From contig JAIDPP010000023.1 of NCBI GenBank assembly GCA_029062725.1, positions 1-8,713 of the forward strand: 8,713 bases of DNA, written 5' to 3'. The notes beneath the pieces were generated by a model. It made no database searches. It was given only the letters and a program-made list of their open reading frames with translations, and was not told where the DNA came from. Position 1 is the stretch's first letter. Each line of letters starts with the position of its first letter. Made by a program: the position numbers and the translations under genes. Of the stretch, positions 6,301 to 8,713 are shown piece after piece. This stretch comes from Muribaculaceae bacterium (GTDB lineage Bacteria > Bacteroidota > Bacteroidia > Bacteroidales > Muribaculaceae).

Positions 6301-6798
6301 TTAAGTGTGGCGCTGAGATCCTTTTCTTTTTCCGACTGCGGGTTCATCAAGGGTAATCCTGATGATGGTTGTGCGGTCAAGGCTCCGGGCAATGGCCTCG
6401 TTGAAGTGCATCATGTATCTTGGCAGAAACCTTTCGCAGAGCAGTCGGAGTGCTAAGATCTTCTCTTCGCGGTCTTTCACAGTCTGAGCTTTCCCGATTG
6501 CGATGGCTGAATTATAATATTCCGTGAAATTATTCTTTTCCTCCTCGAATTTAGGGGTGCAACGGCTCACTGCCGAAAGACTTACTGTCGGGCAATACTT
6601 GATACAATCGATTTTCTCTCCCTCGTCAGCGCAATGGAAATAGAAGGTCCGGTCGTCCTTGCGCACCATATTGACCGGTACACCATAGGGAGTGCCGTCT
6701 GGACGAATCATACTCACTGTCACGTAAGGAGCCTTGTCGAAAACATCCAGAGCCCATTCCTCAGGCATCCTCCTTGTGGCTTTTCGCATTTCTCTCAT
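6301..6798 (-). CDS. Pyridoxamine 5'-phosphate oxidase-family (Nim-like) FMN-binding split-barrel protein
   Basis: A 165-residue single-domain protein. The pattern VTVSMIRPDGTPYGVPVNMV (about 26-45) followed by YFHCADEGEKIDCIKYCPTVSLS (about 53-75) is the recognised core of the small flavin-binding split-barrel family that includes 5-nitroimidazole-resistance (Nim) proteins and many putative pyridoxamine-oxidase relatives. Such proteins bind FMN or a similar cofactor and act in the cytoplasm; most members have no proven substrate. The C-terminus DEPAVGKRKG fits the family's usual closing beta-strand motif (V/I-T-G-K). Either ATG at 6798 or the one three codons later (6789) could be the start. 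The gene stands alone, with AT-rich spacers of 147 nt upstream and about 135-170 nt downstream, so it is probably its own transcription unit. Resistance to nitroimidazoles should not be assumed from family membership. Confidence 0.88.
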   Translation of the reverse strand: MREMRKATRRMPEEWALDVFDKAPYVTVSMIRPDGTPYGVPVNMVRKDDRTFYFHCADEGEKIDCIKYCPTVSLSAVSRCTPKFEEEKNNFTEYYNSAIAIGKAQTVKDREEKILALRLLCERFLPRYMMHFNEAIARSLDRTTIIRITLDEPAVGKRKGSQRHT

Positions 6799-6945
6799 AA
6801 TTCTAATAATTTACACGAGGTGAAAATGATCCGACTAATCCGATTTATTTTCAATGATTTTAGTAGATGATAAAATATTGTTTTTAAATTTTAATCTTCG
6901 GACGACTAATTTTATAGAAATCCCTGAAATATGGTAATTTCAATT
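6799..6945. other. AT-rich spacer between host genes and restriction-modification island
   Basis: These 147 bases are strongly AT-rich and hold no gene that I can support. They contain two copies of CGACTAAT (6832-6839 and 6903-6910), two copies of AATTTTAAT (6887-6895 and 6942-6950, the second running into the methyltransferase end), and a weak 6-bp AT-only hairpin (6925-6942). The promoter for the split-barrel gene should be here but no clear match to the Bacteroides consensus was seen. The change in base composition suggests that one end of an acquired segment lies in or near this spacer. Confidence 0.4.
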
Positions 6946-7812
6946 TTAATTTTTATCAGAAGATGGAGAGTAATATACCTCCTCTTCGTGAACCTCTATT
7001 AAACATTCTTCAAATAAAGAAGGCTGCATAGCGTGAATTTTTACACGTTTTTTTGCTAAGTCACAGTATTCAGGCGAAATATCTATTCCTATATAATCTC
7101 TTCTTGTATCTAAAGCGGCAACACAAGTTGTTCCACTTCCACACATAGGGTCTAACACTAAGTCTCCTTGATTAGACCAACTAAGAATATGGTCTAAAGC
7201 TAATTGATATGGGAAAGGGGCAGGGTGTTTTTTCGCTTCTTGATCCACAGCATTTTTTCCCACAACATATTCCCAAATATTACCTTTTAGCTTTTCAGAT
7301 TTAACCGGATTAGCCAACTTCCCTCTGCTTTGCTCTCCTTTGGAATAGTTTTTATAAGTAGTCCCTTTTAGTTCTAATCCAGCGTGAAGGCAGGGGATTT
7401 TAATTCCATTATGGATTTTTACTGCACCTTTAGAAAATACAAACATATATTCAAATACGTTAGTATATCTCTTTCTATAAATTTGAGGAACCGGGTTAGT
7501 TTTCTGAAATATCATGGTATCGTGAAGATTAAAGCCCACTTCCATAAACTTTAATGCTTGTTTGAAACTTGTTCCGGTTTCACTTCCGTTAATAGTGGCG
7601 TCAGATACAACCCAAACCACAATACCTCCGACCTTTACAACTCTATAAAGTTCGATAACGATTTCATCAAAAGGGAAGCTATATCCTTTATAGGTTCTAA
7701 GATTATCATAAGGTGGCGAAGTTACGACTAAGTCCACTGAATTATCAGGGAATTCTTTCATAACTTCCACACAATTTCCATTAAGGATTTTATTTTTGTA
7801 CTCTTTTATCAT
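6946..7812 (-). CDS. Beta-class DNA methyltransferase of a HindIII-type restriction-modification system
   Basis: The 288-residue protein carries amino-methyltransferase motifs in beta-class order. Catalytic motif IV TSPPYDNLRTY lies at 31-41, the variable target-recognition region at roughly 130-190, motif X-like HPAPFPYQLALDHI at 196-209, the S-adenosylmethionine-binding motif I DPMCGSGTT at 221-229, and motif II-like YIGIDISPEY at 240-249. It transfers a methyl group from AdoMet to an exocyclic amino group in DNA and should protect host sites from the endonuclease encoded immediately upstream. TSPPY occurs in both N4-cytosine and N6-adenine enzymes, so the methylated base cannot be fixed from the motif; the HindIII-like partner favours adenine in AAGCTT. 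The start overlaps the endonuclease stop in an ATGA (7809-7812). Base composition is much more AT-rich than in the genes below 6800, pointing to horizontal origin. Confidence 0.93.
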   Translation of the reverse strand: MIKEYKNKILNGNCVEVMKEFPDNSVDLVVTSPPYDNLRTYKGYSFPFDEIVIELYRVVKVGGIVVWVVSDATINGSETGTSFKQALKFMEVGFNLHDTMIFQKTNPVPQIYRKRYTNVFEYMFVFSKGAVKIHNGIKIPCLHAGLELKGTTYKNYSKGEQSRGKLANPVKSEKLKGNIWEYVVGKNAVDQEAKKHPAPFPYQLALDHILSWSNQGDLVLDPMCGSGTTCVAALDTRRDYIGIDISPEYCDLAKKRVKIHAMQPSLFEECLIEVHEEEVYYSPSSDKN

Positions 7813-8699
7813 CGCTCTAATTCTCTTTCGTTAATTTGGTCTATGAACTCCTTGATAGTAGCTATTTTGCTATCCAGTTTCATAGTTCTCAGAAGTTCAG
7901 CAATAGCATCTTCTCTATTTAACTGCGCTACTCGTTCAATTTCCTGTTCATAGTACTGTATTTCATTATAGCCACGTTTTACTATGATGTTCTTAACTAC
8001 GTTAAAATACTCATAGAATTTTTTTGGTGATATTTTGAGAAACTCAGTAATATTCTGATTTTGTTGAAGTAAAAAACATTTTTTAGAATTAGATACAGTT
8101 GTTGATTTGCTTATAATGTAACTTTGATTCCAAAGGTCAGAAATATTTACTGACGGAGATTCCCTTATCCCTTCTTTAAGCAGGATATAAAGGTATTCCC
8201 AACTAAACAAAGCAACATTACCGCTAAGGGCTTCTTTATAGATTTGGCTATTACTTTGTGGATATTGAAAATAAGGACAAACTAGTACAGAATACTCACT
8301 ATCACCCCTCCATAAAGCCATTGAATTCACTTTATAATCTTTTGCATTTCTTGCAGTTCGACTAAGTCTAAAAGCCTTTGCATCGCCAACTAAAGAATAT
8401 TTATGATAATGGCTTTGGGCTACTACATCGGCACAGTCAGCCCGTTTAGTAAGAACTTTTGCGTCTAAGTTCATTTCAAGCATAGATTTAGCTAAAAGAA
8501 TATCGGAAACCTTTGTATATAGTTTTTCTTCTTTCGAGTCGTGCCCAATATATTCTGGAATAGCACCTATTTGTGAAATAAGTTCTAAAGTGTCTGCTTT
8601 GTTCAAAGCAAACACAATTTCCTGAAGTCTGTCAGAAGCATCTATAAAAGATAGCCCCTTACAGCTGTATATTATACGTTTTAATTCTTCAAAAGTCAT
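7809..8699 (-). CDS. HindIII-family type II restriction endonuclease
   Basis: The 296-residue product is close in length to R.HindIII (300). From memory of HindIII, the central block aligns closely over about residues 60-175, including GDAKAFRLSRTARNAKDYKV (105-124), YFQYPQSNSQIYKEAL (143-158) and FSWEYLYILL (165-174). The PD-(D/E)xK nuclease core is readable as D91 (ADVVA) and D106-A-K108 (GDAK), the metal-binding and catalytic residues. It should cut both strands of unmethylated DNA, predicted at AAGCTT, as defence against phage and foreign DNA. The paired methyltransferase starts within its stop codon, so translation is probably coupled. The chosen ATG at 8699 fits the HindIII N-terminus to within a few residues, though the frame stays open for the last 14 bases of the window. 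No controller gene is visible. The gene is AT-rich, like its partner. Confidence 0.93.
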   Translation of the reverse strand: MTFEELKRIIYSCKGLSFIDASDRLQEIVFALNKADTLELISQIGAIPEYIGHDSKEEKLYTKVSDILLAKSMLEMNLDAKVLTKRADCADVVAQSHYHKYSLVGDAKAFRLSRTARNAKDYKVNSMALWRGDSEYSVLVCPYFQYPQSNSQIYKEALSGNVALFSWEYLYILLKEGIRESPSVNISDLWNQSYIISKSTTVSNSKKCFLLQQNQNITEFLKISPKKFYEYFNVVKNIIVKRGYNEIQYYEQEIERVAQLNREDAIAELLRTMKLDSKIATIKEFIDQINERELER

Positions 8700-8713
8700 T
8701 TTAAAGGTTTTGA

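Noticed and set aside
6832..6910. Repeated CGACTAAT (6832-6839 and 6903-6910) before the split-barrel gene
   Set aside because: Eight-base repeats in an AT-rich spacer arise easily by chance, the flanks do not match, and neither copy is palindromic.
6925..6942. Small hairpin TGAAAT / ATTTCA after the methyltransferase stop
   Set aside because: The stem is six base pairs, mostly A-T, and is not followed by a T tract on the minus strand where it would be needed.
6887..6950. AATTTTAAT direct repeats as possible insertion-site duplications for the restriction-modification island
   Set aside because: Both copies are on the same side of the island and the sequence is low complexity, so they do not bracket an insertion.
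1..8713. CRISPR array, tRNA, rRNA, insertion sequence, integrase or phage genes
   Set aside because: No spaced repeats, cloverleaf-like structure, transposase or integrase motif was seen on either strand.

Overview
The window looks like a piece of a Bacteroidales chromosome, probably from a gut Muribaculaceae- or Bacteroides-like anaerobe. The evidence is the secreted-protein tail ending in LPAGIYVIKGKKVIVK, a Bacteroidetes-type ECF sigma factor, a TonB-dependent receptor carrying an STN domain beside a DUF4249 lipoprotein, and A-rich leaders without Shine-Dalgarno sites. Genus assignment is inference.

Layout. Positions 1-251 (+) hold the C-terminal end of a secreted or surface protein. A strong two-sided hairpin at 340-378 separates it from a long run of minus-strand genes. 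Read in the direction of transcription (high to low coordinates), the genes are: a HindIII-type restriction endonuclease (8699-7809); its beta-class DNA methyltransferase (7812-6946); a flavin-type split-barrel (pyridoxamine-oxidase/Nim-like) protein (6798-6301); a small membrane protein with a FecR-C-terminal/STN-like periplasmic domain (6127-5666); the STN-containing TonB-dependent receptor (5669-3210); a DUF4249 lipoprotein (3222-2140); an ECF sigma factor (2091-1585); and the LrgA/LrgB membrane pair (1535-1146 and 1156-437).

How they work together. The membrane protein, receptor and lipoprotein are joined by 4-nt and 13-nt stop/start overlaps and look like one outer-membrane uptake or sensing unit. 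The sigma factor follows after 48 nt, so the cluster resembles a rearranged FecI-FecR-FecA-type surface-signalling locus. It differs in that the FecR-like partner is greatly reduced and sits at the opposite end from the sigma gene. The lrgAB pair follows the sigma gene after 49 nt and may be read from the same transcript. A pair of near-identical TAAAG-N4-CTTTA palindromes lies just upstream of the first gene of this unit and is the best candidate control site in the window.

The 6946-8713 part is clearly richer in A+T than the rest and carries a compact restriction-modification pair, R upstream of M with an ATGA overlap. It was probably acquired horizontally. The endonuclease closely resembles R.HindIII in sequence and length, so AAGCTT is the predicted target. 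Two AAGCTT sites are present in the neighbouring host genes. I saw no tRNA, rRNA, CRISPR array, insertion sequence or integrase. No gene-free stretch exceeds 300 bases.
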